A DNA stretch of 10,170 nucleotides from assembly GCA_024280195.1 (NCBI GenBank), contig JAJRQP010000053.1, positions 1-10,170 on the forward strand, given 5' to 3'. The DNA comes from Bacteroidota bacterium. GTDB lineage: Bacteria; Bacteroidota; Bacteroidia; Flavobacteriales_D; Crocinitomicaceae. This document shows positions 1 through 6,851 of this stretch, piece after piece; within the stretch, counting starts at the first letter, position 1, and each line of letters begins with the position of its first letter. Under the pieces are notes generated by a model that saw only the letters and a list, made by a program, of their open reading frames with translations, searched no databases and had not been told where the DNA came from. The position numbers and the translations under genes were made by a program.

Positions 1-228
1 ATCGTTCAGGTTGAAGTAGGAGGAGAGCCCTAGAAATTCGTTGGTGTGTCCGATCCAAACAACTTTAGTTGCTTTTAACACAGAAATTTGCCCTTCAAGA
101 ATAAAGCGAATGTAATTTAGCGTGTCTCCCTCATTGTAAACAGCAACGCCTTTTGCAAAAGATTCCATTGAGAGGTCACAATCTTTAAAAGCATTGTCTG
201 TAATTTGATGAAAGGATGATAATTTCAT
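1..228 (-). CDS. Crp/Fnr-type cyclic-nucleotide-binding regulator, N-terminal part (runs off the window)
   Basis: This is the first 76 codons of an open frame that starts at ATG 228 and continues past the left edge. The visible part matches the N-terminal half of a cNMP-binding beta-roll. It has the pattern V-x-N-E-G-D (residues about 32-37), a hydrophobic strand ending in F-I-L-E-G-Q-I-S-V (about 43-51), and W-I-G-H-T-N-E-F-L-G-L-S-S-Y-F (about 58-72), the usual 'G-x-x-x-G-x-x-S' turn. In the Crp/Fnr family this sensor domain precedes a C-terminal winged helix-turn-helix, which would lie outside the window, so DNA binding is inferred. The start is preferred because a consensus promoter element lies just upstream. 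It is a separate transcription unit, isolated from the efflux cluster by the terminator at 261-307. The effector cannot be told from this part. Confidence 0.75.
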   Translation of the reverse strand, partial: MKLSSFHQITDNAFKDCDLSMESFAKGVAVYNEGDTLNYIRFILEGQISVLKATKVVWIGHTNEFLGLSSYFNLND

Positions 229-250
229 TGGTTCAGCATTATTAATGCAA

Positions 251-281
251 CAAACTTATAAAAAAGGAAAAGCCCATAAAA
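251..281 (-). promoter_or_regulatory. Bacteroidota-type promoter of the Crp/Fnr-like gene
   Basis: On the minus strand, 258-251 reads TAAGTTTG, an exact match to the Bacteroidota -7 consensus TAnnTTTG. A TTTT (3 of 4 against TTTG) lies 19 bases upstream at 281-278, inside the preceding terminator hairpin. Initiation would fall around 245, leaving a leader of about 17 bases before ATG 228. A 13-base palindrome (236-248, arms GCATT/AATGC) overlaps the predicted start site and could be an operator. The -7 match is directly visible; the -33 assignment is weak. Confidence 0.5.
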
Positions 282-307
282 TGATGAAAGTCATGTTATG
301 GGCTTTT
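261..307 (-). terminator. Intrinsic terminator closing the efflux/redox gene cluster
   Basis: The arms 268-279 and 296-307 pair perfectly over 12 bases, including a GCCC/GGGC core. A further 4-base stem (281-284 with 291-294) forms above one mismatch, with a hexanucleotide loop. On the minus strand the stem ends in TTTT and is followed by CC and a run of T (265-260). It sits 24 bases after the stop codon of the gene ending at 332, which marks the end of that transcription unit. Confidence 0.85.
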
Positions 308-331
308 AGTGTAAAATATGTTTGAGAAATG

Positions 332-772
332 TTATTCTCTAATTTCCGTATGCATAATTTCTCCACCACTCGTTCCTGTTAGTTTTCCAGTGAAAATTGC
401 AGCGAATGATAACACTAATGCGATAATGCAACCAAATTTTGCGAACTTATGTTTCTTCTTTGCTAGAAACAATGTAAGAATAGAAATAACCCCTAAAGCT
501 ATTGTAATAGCCAAGAATGTTTCGGCATATTCTTCATGGGTATGAATAATGTCGTGCGAAACACCCGCAAGTTCTTCTACAACTTCTTCTGCTTCCTCTC
601 CTGTGAAGTTAGAAATCATTGCTGTGATAGCAGAGAAAATGAAAATACCAAGCGCTGTTAAATTGACCTGCTGTTTACGTAAAATCATTCCTGCAATGAG
701 AACCAATGCTCCGATTATAACTCCAACGATTGGTAAGTGATTAACTGCTAAATGAATGTGTGCTCCGTTCAT
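332..772 (-). CDS. Small histidine-rich four-helix membrane protein (DUF2231-like)
   Basis: The product is 146 residues with four predicted membrane helices (about 13-31, 38-54, 86-104 and 112-130). Conserved-looking polar motifs sit at the helix ends: H-I-H-L-A-V-N-H-L-P-I-V-G at the N-terminus, T-G-E-E-A-E-E (about 57-63), H-D-I-I-H-T-H-E-E-Y-A-E (about 73-84), and T-G-x-x-G-G-E-I-M-H-T-E-I-R at the C-terminus. The NHLPI start resembles the HP-x-L-x-HFPI start of DUF2231 membrane proteins; this family call comes from recall and is tentative. So many histidines near the membrane faces suggest heme or metal binding, but that is inference. It is the last gene before the terminator at 261-307 and lies 44 bases after the cupin gene. 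Function is unknown. Confidence 0.8.
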   Translation of the reverse strand: MNGAHIHLAVNHLPIVGVIIGALVLIAGMILRKQQVNLTALGIFIFSAITAMISNFTGEEAEEVVEELAGVSHDIIHTHEEYAETFLAITIALGVISILTLFLAKKKHKFAKFGCIIALVLSFAAIFTGKLTGTSGGEIMHTEIRE

Positions 773-816
773 AACTTTACTTTTTAATGTTATTTAAAGG
801 TAATGAGAATCAACGA

Positions 817-1107
817 CTATTTAGTCAAAATAACTTTAGAGTTTTCAACTGCCGTTAGTTCATGCACTTCATTTTTCTTAAATGAATACATGTCTCCTTC
901 TACCATGTTGTGTTTCTCATTGTTGATTTCAAAAATGATTTCTCCTTCTTCAATTAAGATGTTTGCATCTGTGTCGGAAACATGTTTTGCTAATACTGCT
1001 CCTTTTTCCAAAGAAATTAGAATTACTTTTCCTGTTTCATTGTTGACTAATAAACTTGTTTTTAGCCCATCGTAATCGATTGTGTTTTTTGCGTCTTTGA
1101 TTAACAT
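817..1107 (-). CDS. Small single-domain cupin protein
   Basis: The product is 96 residues, about the minimum for one cupin barrel, and has no signal peptide, so it is probably cytoplasmic. The first cupin motif is recognisable at about 36-56 (G-A-V-L-A-K-H-V-S then D-A-N-I-L-I-E-E-G-E) and the second at about 71-84 (G-D-M-Y-S-F-K-K-N-E-V-H-E-L). The usual HxH metal pair is reduced to H42-V-S44, and the proline of motif 2 is replaced by lysine, while the late His (H82) is kept. Metal binding is therefore uncertain; a sensor, storage or ligand-binding role is as likely as an enzyme. The start codon lies 2 bases after the stop of the RnfD-like gene (TAA-AT-ATG), so translation is probably coupled. 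Confidence 0.85.
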   Translation of the reverse strand: MLIKDAKNTIDYDGLKTSLLVNNETGKVILISLEKGAVLAKHVSDTDANILIEEGEIIFEINNEKHNMVEGDMYSFKKNEVHELTAVENSKVILTK

Positions 1108-1109
1108 AT

Positions 1110-1928
1110 TTATTTTTTATTTAATTGTTCTTTTTTCTTGTAAATAAAGAACCCAAGGTTCCCAATTAATAAACCAATTACAATTGGATTCGGAACGTTT
1201 AAGATAGTCATTAATGTGATAACCCCAGCCATTATTACACCATAAATCACTTGTGCTTGCACTTTTATTGGAGAAGTTTTAGGTTCTATTATTACTGCTG
1301 CTCCTGTAAATAAAGTGATTATTATATAAGAGAAAGGTTCAACTGAATAAGCATCAATCACCAATCCTAAAAACAACGATACCACAATAAAACTAATTGC
1401 TAAAGGATGTTTTTTTACTCTTGCAACATTAAAAATCAGAGCCAATAAGATTGGGAGAATTGGAATTGGAATTTGATAGCCTGCAATTGGAAAACGAATA
1501 TCTATTCCTGTGAAATCCATTGGAGGAATACCTAAAAATGGAACAAATAATGCCAGTAGTGTGATGACACCAATTGTAAATACAACAGGGTTGAAAATGT
1601 TCTCTCCTTTGTATTTGACGAAGAATTTTGCAACGTACAATAGTAATATCACCAATACTCCTCTAACAGGTTCTGGATCTGCATGAGAAAGCATTAAAAT
1701 GATTAAAAATGTACTAATCAATGAATGTAAGTACAGCTTCTTTTTATCAAATAGTATTCTGAAAACAAGGTGTAAAACTGAAGAAATGACTATTAAACCG
1801 ACGCCTAGCAGTGCGAAGTGAAGTCCTTCTTCAGTGCCTTGTGTGATAAAAACATTGACAATTTTTAGAACGGTAAGTATTATTAGAAAGACTAAAAAAT
1901 GATGATAAGCAGTGAGTTTTTTTAACAT
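1110..1928 (-). CDS. RnfD/NqrB-like integral membrane protein, without other Rnf/Nqr subunits
   Basis: The product is 272 residues, mostly hydrophobic, with about eight to ten membrane segments. It resembles the NQR2/RnfD/RnfE family, the membrane subunits of ion-pumping electron-transport complexes. Supporting landmarks are K-x-K-G-E-N-I-F-N-P-V-V-F (about 105-117), matching the G-x-N-x-F-N-P loop of RnfD/NqrB, and I-E-P-K-T-S-P-I (214-221) near the C-terminus, like the D-P-x-T-S-P loop. It is shorter than typical RnfD (about 350). I do not see the S/D-G-A-T type motif that carries covalent FMN; the equivalent region reads D-F-T-G-I-D-I-R-F. No RnfA, B, C, E or G gene is in the window, so a full pump is not supported here. 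It starts 10 bases after the DUF2141 gene and ends 2 bases before the cupin gene. A role in membrane electron or ion transfer is inference. Confidence 0.75.
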   Translation of the reverse strand: MLKKLTAYHHFLVFLIILTVLKIVNVFITQGTEEGLHFALLGVGLIVISSVLHLVFRILFDKKKLYLHSLISTFLIILMLSHADPEPVRGVLVILLLYVAKFFVKYKGENIFNPVVFTIGVITLLALFVPFLGIPPMDFTGIDIRFPIAGYQIPIPILPILLALIFNVARVKKHPLAISFIVVSLFLGLVIDAYSVEPFSYIIITLFTGAAVIIEPKTSPIKVQAQVIYGVIMAGVITLMTILNVPNPIVIGLLIGNLGFFIYKKKEQLNKK

Positions 1929-1938
1929 AATGATGGGA

Positions 1939-2415
1939 TTACATGTAAATTACTTTGATTGTTTTTGTCATATTTGAACTAACCGTGAAACTTGCTTTTT
2001 TAAAGTTTGGACGATTGGTAAAACCAATTGATGAGAAGTTAGAGAAACCAATTCCTTCGATTGGCAATACCCATCCTTTGTCAATTTTCTTATTCTTGTT
2101 CTCATCGTGTAAAATGTTGACAGCGTATTTTCCTTTAGGAATATTCTTAAAGGTAACAGAAGAAGTTCCTTTAACAATTTTGGCAGTCATTTGCTTGTAG
2201 TACTTCTTGAATTTTTCGTCTGGAATTGATCCATCTTTGTTGTACAATGAAAACTGCAGTACACCTGTTGAGTTTCTTAGTTCTTTGACCTTTACAGTTA
2301 AAGAATAAGTATTCGTTTCTGTTGGCGAAACAAATGATAATAATGCAAACATTAATCCTAGTGTTATACTGCTTAATACTAATTTGCTCTTAATGAGCTT
2401 CGTTGAAATATTCAT
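1939..2415 (-). CDS. DUF2141 family secreted protein
   Basis: The product is 158 residues from ATG 2415. A TTG in the same frame at 2442 would add nine residues, but they precede a normal signal peptide and would break it, so the ATG is preferred. A positively charged start (residues 4-11) and a hydrophobic stretch (about 12-30) form a signal peptide. The mature part shows DUF2141 features: Y-S-L-T-V-K-V-K-E-L-R-N-S-T-G-V-L-Q-F-S-L-Y strands (37-58), an acidic loop H-D-E-N-K-N-K-K-I-D-K-G (103-114) that looks like a calcium-binding loop, and P-I-E-G-I-G-F-S-N (118-126). The family is periplasmic or outer-surface and has no firm function. It lies 78 bases downstream of the RND pump, separated by a hairpin, and 10 bases ahead of the RnfD-like gene. 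A palindrome (2432-2447) sits just upstream. Confidence 0.85.
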   Translation of the reverse strand: MNISTKLIKSKLVLSSITLGLMFALLSFVSPTETNTYSLTVKVKELRNSTGVLQFSLYNKDGSIPDEKFKKYYKQMTAKIVKGTSSVTFKNIPKGKYAVNILHDENKNKKIDKGWVLPIEGIGFSNFSSIGFTNRPNFKKASFTVSSNMTKTIKVIYM

Positions 2416-2431
2416 AGTTTTTATTTTTGTA

Positions 2432-2447
2432 GTTAATAACAATTAAC
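2432..2447. promoter_or_regulatory. Palindrome resembling the putative TetR operator
   Basis: The arms GTTAAT and ATTAAC are separated by 4 bases, the same geometry as the two candidate TetR operators (core GTTAGT-N4-ACTAAC), with one symmetric base change per arm. It lies 16 bases upstream of ATG 2415. No convincing -7/-33 pair accompanies it, so it may be a weak operator or a chance AT-rich palindrome. Confidence 0.35.
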
Positions 2448-2481
2448 AAGCCATTCTTCATTTCTGAAGAAGTGACTTGTT
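2445..2481. repeat. Intercistronic hairpin between the RND pump and the DUF2141 gene
   Basis: The inner arms 2454-2460 and 2465-2471 pair perfectly (TTCTTCA/TGAAGAA) around a TTTC loop. After a small internal bulge the outer arms 2445-2450 and 2476-2481 pair (AACAAG/CTTGTT). The T-run follows on the plus strand only, so it does not look like a full terminator for the minus-strand genes. It could stabilise the pump mRNA 3' end or reduce read-through. Confidence 0.5.
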
Positions 2482-2493
2482 TTTGGTTGTCTT

Positions 2494-5400
2494 TTAATTT
2501 TCTGCAATTAGATTTTCATCTGTTGGTTTTTCTTTAGAAAATCGTTCCTTAATACCATCTACTACAGCGTAAACGACAGGAACCAGGTAAACAGTTAATA
2601 TCAATGAAGAAGTTACCCCACCAATAATCACCCATGCTAATCCGTTCTTCCATTCACTGGCAGTTCCTGTTGCAAGTGCAATTGGTAACATACCAACAAT
2701 CATAGAGATGCTGGTCATCAGAATTGGTCTCATTCTTCCCTTACTGGCTACAACTAACGCTTCTTTGTAGTGCATTCCTTGTGCCTTTAATTGATTGGTG
2801 AAATCGACAATTAGAATGGCATTCTTTACCACAAGTCCCATTAGCATAATTAGACCTAGAAGAGCAAATAAGCTCAAGTGGCTGATGGATAAATTCAATG
2901 CAAGTAAGGCACCAATGATTGCGACTGGAATAGAGAATAATACCACAAATGGATAAACAAAACTATCATACAGCGCGACCATGATGAGGTAAATCAGTAA
3001 GAAAGAAATCATTAGAACAGACCCCAAGGCTCCGAAACTATCATTCTGACGTTTAATATCAGAACCCCATGTCATGTCAACACCTTCTGGTAATGGTTTT
3101 TCTTTCAAATAAGCAACCACATCGTCAGCAACCGATCCTGAAGGACGACCTAATGCATCCGAAGTAACCGTTACTGCAGGTTGTCTGTCTTTTCTTTCTA
3201 ATAATGAAGGAGAATTGTCACGTACAACTTCTGCAAATTGCGAAACCTTCACAGGAATGCCCATTGGATTTACAATCGTCAAGTTTTTGATGTCCTCATA
3301 GTTTCCACGGTTAAAGTCATCTAACCAAATTCTCACAGGATATTCTGTACCATTTTCTGTAATGGTTGCATCCTCATTTCCAGATAATGCTGTTCTTAAA
3401 TTAATTCCAACATAGGCAGTATTCAAACCTAGACGTTGCATTTTGTCTTTGTTAGGAATGATTTTATACTCTGGACTTCCTTCTTCTACAGAAAGTTGTA
3501 CATTATCAGAGCCTGGTATTTGCTCGATGGCCGTTTTTAATTCATTAGCAGTTTTCATCACCACATCAACATCTGTACCGCTCAATGTTAATTCTACTGG
3601 TGCAGATCGTGGAATTAATCCCAGAGCTGCCATTGAATAATTTGCCTGAGGATATTTCTCTTGCAATGCTTCACGAAGATCTTGCATGAACTTCTCTGTG
3701 CGTTGATTGTTTCTTTCTTCTTTCGATTTTAACTGGATAGTAAATTCTGTTTTATTAGGAGAACCAACACCTAAACTTCCAATTCCAGTACTTGGTCCAC
3801 CGATATTACTAAAGACAGTCAACACATCTGGCTGATTGATGATAAAGTCCTCTACATTCTGAGAAATCAAGTTGTTTTGTTGTATAGAAGTTGATTTATC
3901 ATATTCTAAGCTCAACCTAAATTTCCCTTGGTCACCCGTAGAAATAAGCTCAGCACCGATGATGTTTTGCTTCATCATAATTCCAGTTAGAGCAAATAGC
4001 GCTAATACAATTCCTGTAAAGGCAAGTTTATGAGAAAGCACCCATTTTAGCTGTTTTCCATACCATTCTGTAAAGGTTTCTAGTTGAACCTCAAACCACA
4101 ATAAGAATTTGTTAAAGAAATTGGTGGGTTGCAAGTCTTCAGACTTACCAATTCTCGATGCCATCCACGGAGTCAATGTAAAACCTACGAGTAAACTGGT
4201 TAGAGTAGAGGTAATTACTACGACAGAGAATTGCTTCAACATATCAGCCACGAAAACTTGAATGAAAAGAATCGGCAAGAACACCACAATATCGACAAGA
4301 GTTATTGATAGTGCAGAAAAACCAATTTCCATACGTCCATCCATTGCAGCATCAGGTTTCTTTTTACCCATATCAAGGTGACGTTGGATGTTTTCTAGTA
4401 CCACTGTTGCGTCATCGACGAGAATACCAATAATCAATGACATTGCTAACAAGGTCATTAAGTTTAAGGTATAACCAAGCATCCACATTACTGCAAACGC
4501 CGTTACCAATGATGTTGGAATTGCGACCAATACTATCAATGCGTTCCTGAAGCTTCTCAAGAAGAGTAACATGACAATGGATACCAAAATAACAGCCATG
4601 ATTAAATCTTCTACAACAGATTCAACCGCAGCAATGGTGTTATCTGTACTGTCATCTGCAATGATGAATTTCACATTGTCTGTTGCGTTCCTTTTTTCAA
4701 TTTCTGCAAATTTCTCACGCACTGCCGTTGAAACATCCACAGCATTTGCATCTCCTTGTTTCTTTAAAAGCAGTCCAATTCCATTCTCACCATTATATCT
4801 GCTGACAGACTCAATGTCTTTAACACCGTCCGTAACTGTTGCGACATCTTTTACGTAAATAGGACTTCCAGGCATTGGCATGGCTACTTGTACATTTTCA
4901 ATGTCTTCAATCGTTGTGAACTTACCTGTTAGTCTAACAGAATTACTTTCTATGTTTGATTGAATCTTACCTGCTGGTAAATCTAGTCCAGAACGGTTAA
5001 TCATTTCTACGACTTGGTAAAGAGATATTTTGTGCAAGCGTAATTTTTCTTGATTTACTTTTACTTGAATTTCTCTTTCTTCACCACCAAGAATTGTTAA
5101 CTCTGCTACTCCTTTTATTTGTTGGATTTGAGGTAAGAATTCATCCGTCATTTTTTGGTAGAATTCTGTTTCTGATAGAGAACTCGTGGAACTGATAGAC
5201 ATGATTGGTAAATCATTAGGAGAAACCTTACTCATTTCAGGACTAAGAATAGAAGCAGGTAACTCTTTTTTGATGTTATCAATGTAACGTTGTGCATCTT
5301 GCATGGTCTTGTCCAAATCGGTGCCATATTTCAGGTTGGCAATAATGACAGATGCGTTTGGCAATGATTTCGTAACGAGGTAGTCAATGCCTTCTAAGTT

Positions 5401-5616
5401 AGAAAGTGCATCTTCGATTTTTCGAGATACAGAAGTTTCTACTTCTTGCGGTTCGGCGCCGGGGTAAACAGTTTTAATAACCACTACCGGCTGGTTGAAA
5501 TCAGGCATCAACTCATAACTTAAGTTTTTGAAGCCGATGTACCCCAGTAGGATAAGCACACTGAAAAGCACGATTATCAACGAAGGTCTTTTGATGGATA
5601 TTTCTGTAATGTTCAT
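2494..5616 (-). CDS. RND efflux pump inner-membrane transporter (AcrB/HAE1 type)
   Basis: The product is 1040 residues, full length for the hydrophobe/amphiphile efflux RND family, and exports small molecules using the proton gradient. The N-terminal I-x-R-P motif and the first helix (about 12-30) are followed by a large periplasmic loop, helices 2-6 (about 335-485), a second loop (about 555-860), and helices 8-12 (about 865-1020). The proton-relay residues are intact by comparison with AcrB: D401 and D402 (V-D-D-A), K931 (V-K-N-A-I-L-I-V-D-F), R961 and T968 (G-R-M-R-P-I-L-M-T-S). It should form a trimer working with the adaptor and TolC-type genes just upstream. The 159 bases before its start hold an AT-rich inverted repeat and no clear promoter. 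Substrates cannot be predicted; the intact relay favours proton-driven multidrug-type transport over heavy-metal (CusA) export. Confidence 0.95.
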   Translation of the reverse strand: MNITEISIKRPSLIIVLFSVLILLGYIGFKNLSYELMPDFNQPVVVIKTVYPGAEPQEVETSVSRKIEDALSNLEGIDYLVTKSLPNASVIIANLKYGTDLDKTMQDAQRYIDNIKKELPASILSPEMSKVSPNDLPIMSISSTSSLSETEFYQKMTDEFLPQIQQIKGVAELTILGGEEREIQVKVNQEKLRLHKISLYQVVEMINRSGLDLPAGKIQSNIESNSVRLTGKFTTIEDIENVQVAMPMPGSPIYVKDVATVTDGVKDIESVSRYNGENGIGLLLKKQGDANAVDVSTAVREKFAEIEKRNATDNVKFIIADDSTDNTIAAVESVVEDLIMAVILVSIVMLLFLRSFRNALIVLVAIPTSLVTAFAVMWMLGYTLNLMTLLAMSLIIGILVDDATVVLENIQRHLDMGKKKPDAAMDGRMEIGFSALSITLVDIVVFLPILFIQVFVADMLKQFSVVVITSTLTSLLVGFTLTPWMASRIGKSEDLQPTNFFNKFLLWFEVQLETFTEWYGKQLKWVLSHKLAFTGIVLALFALTGIMMKQNIIGAELISTGDQGKFRLSLEYDKSTSIQQNNLISQNVEDFIINQPDVLTVFSNIGGPSTGIGSLGVGSPNKTEFTIQLKSKEERNNQRTEKFMQDLREALQEKYPQANYSMAALGLIPRSAPVELTLSGTDVDVVMKTANELKTAIEQIPGSDNVQLSVEEGSPEYKIIPNKDKMQRLGLNTAYVGINLRTALSGNEDATITENGTEYPVRIWLDDFNRGNYEDIKNLTIVNPMGIPVKVSQFAEVVRDNSPSLLERKDRQPAVTVTSDALGRPSGSVADDVVAYLKEKPLPEGVDMTWGSDIKRQNDSFGALGSVLMISFLLIYLIMVALYDSFVYPFVVLFSIPVAIIGALLALNLSISHLSLFALLGLIMLMGLVVKNAILIVDFTNQLKAQGMHYKEALVVASKGRMRPILMTSISMIVGMLPIALATGTASEWKNGLAWVIIGGVTSSLILTVYLVPVVYAVVDGIKERFSKEKPTDENLIAEN

Positions 5617-5633
5617 AATTCTTCTGTTTTAAT

Positions 5634-5736
5634 GAAGAATTAACAATGAATAATTAAGAATTGCTTGAAAGAATTTAAGTTACGAGTCCTTAAACGATAA
5701 TCCAATTCTAATTTAATTTTTCATTATTAATTTTTC
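5634..5736. repeat. AT-rich imperfect inverted repeat between adaptor and pump genes
   Basis: The 159-base gap between the adaptor and pump genes contains two related AT-rich segments, 5634-5662 and 5704-5736, which are imperfect reverse complements (29 and 33 bases with a few indels). The motif is like short AATTAAnAATnAATAATTAA elements often scattered in flavobacterial intergenic DNA. No coding potential and no clear promoter are visible. It could be a dispersed repeat remnant or an mRNA structure that changes expression of the two genes relative to each other. Confidence 0.5.
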
Positions 5737-5775
5737 TTTTTTAATTATTGATTCTTTCTTAACTGAACTTCTGAT

Positions 5776-6828
5776 TTATTTCTTCACTGAAACATTTGCT
5801 CCATCAAATAAGTTGATAAATCCAGTTGTTACAATTTGATCTCCTTCGTTTATACCATCAGCAATGATAACGCGGTTACCAATTCTCCGTGATACTTTCA
5901 CAGGTTGAAGAATTGCTTTTCCATTTTTAATCACATAAACTTTTGGTTGCATATCAGAACCTACTATCGTCGCTGCAGGAATTGAAATACCTTGTTTTGC
6001 TTTGCTTCCATCAATGATTACTTTTCCAAACATTTTTGATTTAATTTTAGAATCGGGTGTGTTTTTCATCTCGAAAATAACAGGAAATGAGTTTCCCATA
6101 TTTCCTTTGCTCCCAACTGAAGTTACCTTTCCTTCAATATTCATATTTGGATAAGCATCAACTTGAATAGGATAGGTTTCATTCATTTCAAAAAGACTGA
6201 TGTTATTCTCAGAGACATTCACTTTGAATTTTAAAGCAGTAATATCTGTCAGCATTAGCAAAGGTATTCCTGGAGCGGCAAAAGAACCAACTTCTGACAT
6301 TTTCATAGTCACAATACCATTGAAAGGTGCACGAATAGTTGTTTTCTTAATTTTCTCTAAAAGTGTACTTCTTTGAATTTTGGTTCCTTTTAAGGCCATT
6401 TGTGTTTTTTCTAATTTCACTCCTTGAATAGCATCGGCTTCTGTAAGAATTAAGTATCGTTTTTCATCAGCTTCTAGTCCTTCTATTTGGACATTCACTG
6501 CTTTTAATTGAAGCTTTAATAAAGCATCATCTAATTTAATGAGTGTTTGCCCTTTTCTTACTTTACTTCCTTCATCTACGTAGAATCTCGTTATTTTCCC
6601 ACCTAAATCAGCATTGATTTTAGCATCTTTGTTCGCGTCGAATGTCCCTGTGAATTCATGCTTTGCATTGATGTCTGCTATGGCAATAGTTTGCGTGTTA
6701 ACAATGATTGATTTCTCTTTATCGTAATGATAGATTCTGTTTTCAGATGTTTTCTTGTTCGATAACAATTGAACGACTACTATGGCAACTAATGCGAGTA
6801 GAATAAGTATGTTAATGATCTTTTTCAT
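5776..6828 (-). CDS. RND efflux periplasmic adaptor (membrane-fusion protein, HlyD/AcrA type)
   Basis: The product is 350 residues and joins the inner-membrane pump to the outer-membrane channel. A single N-terminal hydrophobic segment (about 4-22) has no cysteine lipobox, so it is anchored by a helix or an uncleaved signal rather than by lipid. The barrel-sandwich lipoyl halves are visible at about 72-100 (L-G-G-K-I-T-R-F-Y-V-D-E-G-S-K-V-R-K-G-Q) and about 165-195 (I-R-A-P-F-N-G-I-V). A helical hairpin of about 60 residues lies between them (101-162). A beta-barrel domain follows (about 196-275) and then a membrane-proximal domain ending in G-D-Q-I-V-T-T-G. The short hairpin is usual for Bacteroidota adaptors. 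The gene starts 23 bases after the TolC-type gene. Confidence 0.93.
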   Translation of the reverse strand: MKKIINILILLALVAIVVVQLLSNKKTSENRIYHYDKEKSIIVNTQTIAIADINAKHEFTGTFDANKDAKINADLGGKITRFYVDEGSKVRKGQTLIKLDDALLKLQLKAVNVQIEGLEADEKRYLILTEADAIQGVKLEKTQMALKGTKIQRSTLLEKIKKTTIRAPFNGIVTMKMSEVGSFAAPGIPLLMLTDITALKFKVNVSENNISLFEMNETYPIQVDAYPNMNIEGKVTSVGSKGNMGNSFPVIFEMKNTPDSKIKSKMFGKVIIDGSKAKQGISIPAATIVGSDMQPKVYVIKNGKAILQPVKVSRRIGNRVIIADGINEGDQIVTTGFINLFDGANVSVKK

Positions 6829-6851
6829 GATGCTTGTTTTTAAATGAGTTA

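Noticed and set aside
318..1075. Plus-strand open frames at 318-545, 549-740 and 803-1075
   Set aside because: They are antisense to the DUF2231-like and cupin genes, have low-complexity Ser/Thr/Ile-rich products with no recognisable domain, and lack promoters.
1955..2200. Open frames antisense to, or in another frame of, the DUF2141 gene (plus 1955-2200, minus 1968-2177)
   Set aside because: The gene in the chosen frame has a signal peptide and family motifs; the others show no protein-like features.
2416..2442. TTG start at 2442 for the DUF2141 protein
   Set aside because: It would add nine polar residues before a normal signal peptide and start within the operator-like palindrome; ATG 2415 is the better start.
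3443..4858. Plus-strand open frames inside the RND gene (3443-3640, 4571-4858)
   Set aside because: They are shadows of a well-conserved 1040-residue transporter with intact catalytic residues.
4926..4940. Perfect 15-base palindrome CTGTTAG-T-CTAACAG inside the RND gene
   Set aside because: It shares a half-site look with the TetR operator but has a 1-base instead of 4-base centre and lies deep in coding sequence, so it is probably coincidental.
2494..5616. Heavy-metal (CusA-type) RND transporter
   Set aside because: The V-D-D-A, K931 and R961/T968 relay matches AcrB-type pumps, and no methionine-rich metal pathway or metal-binding adaptor extension is visible.
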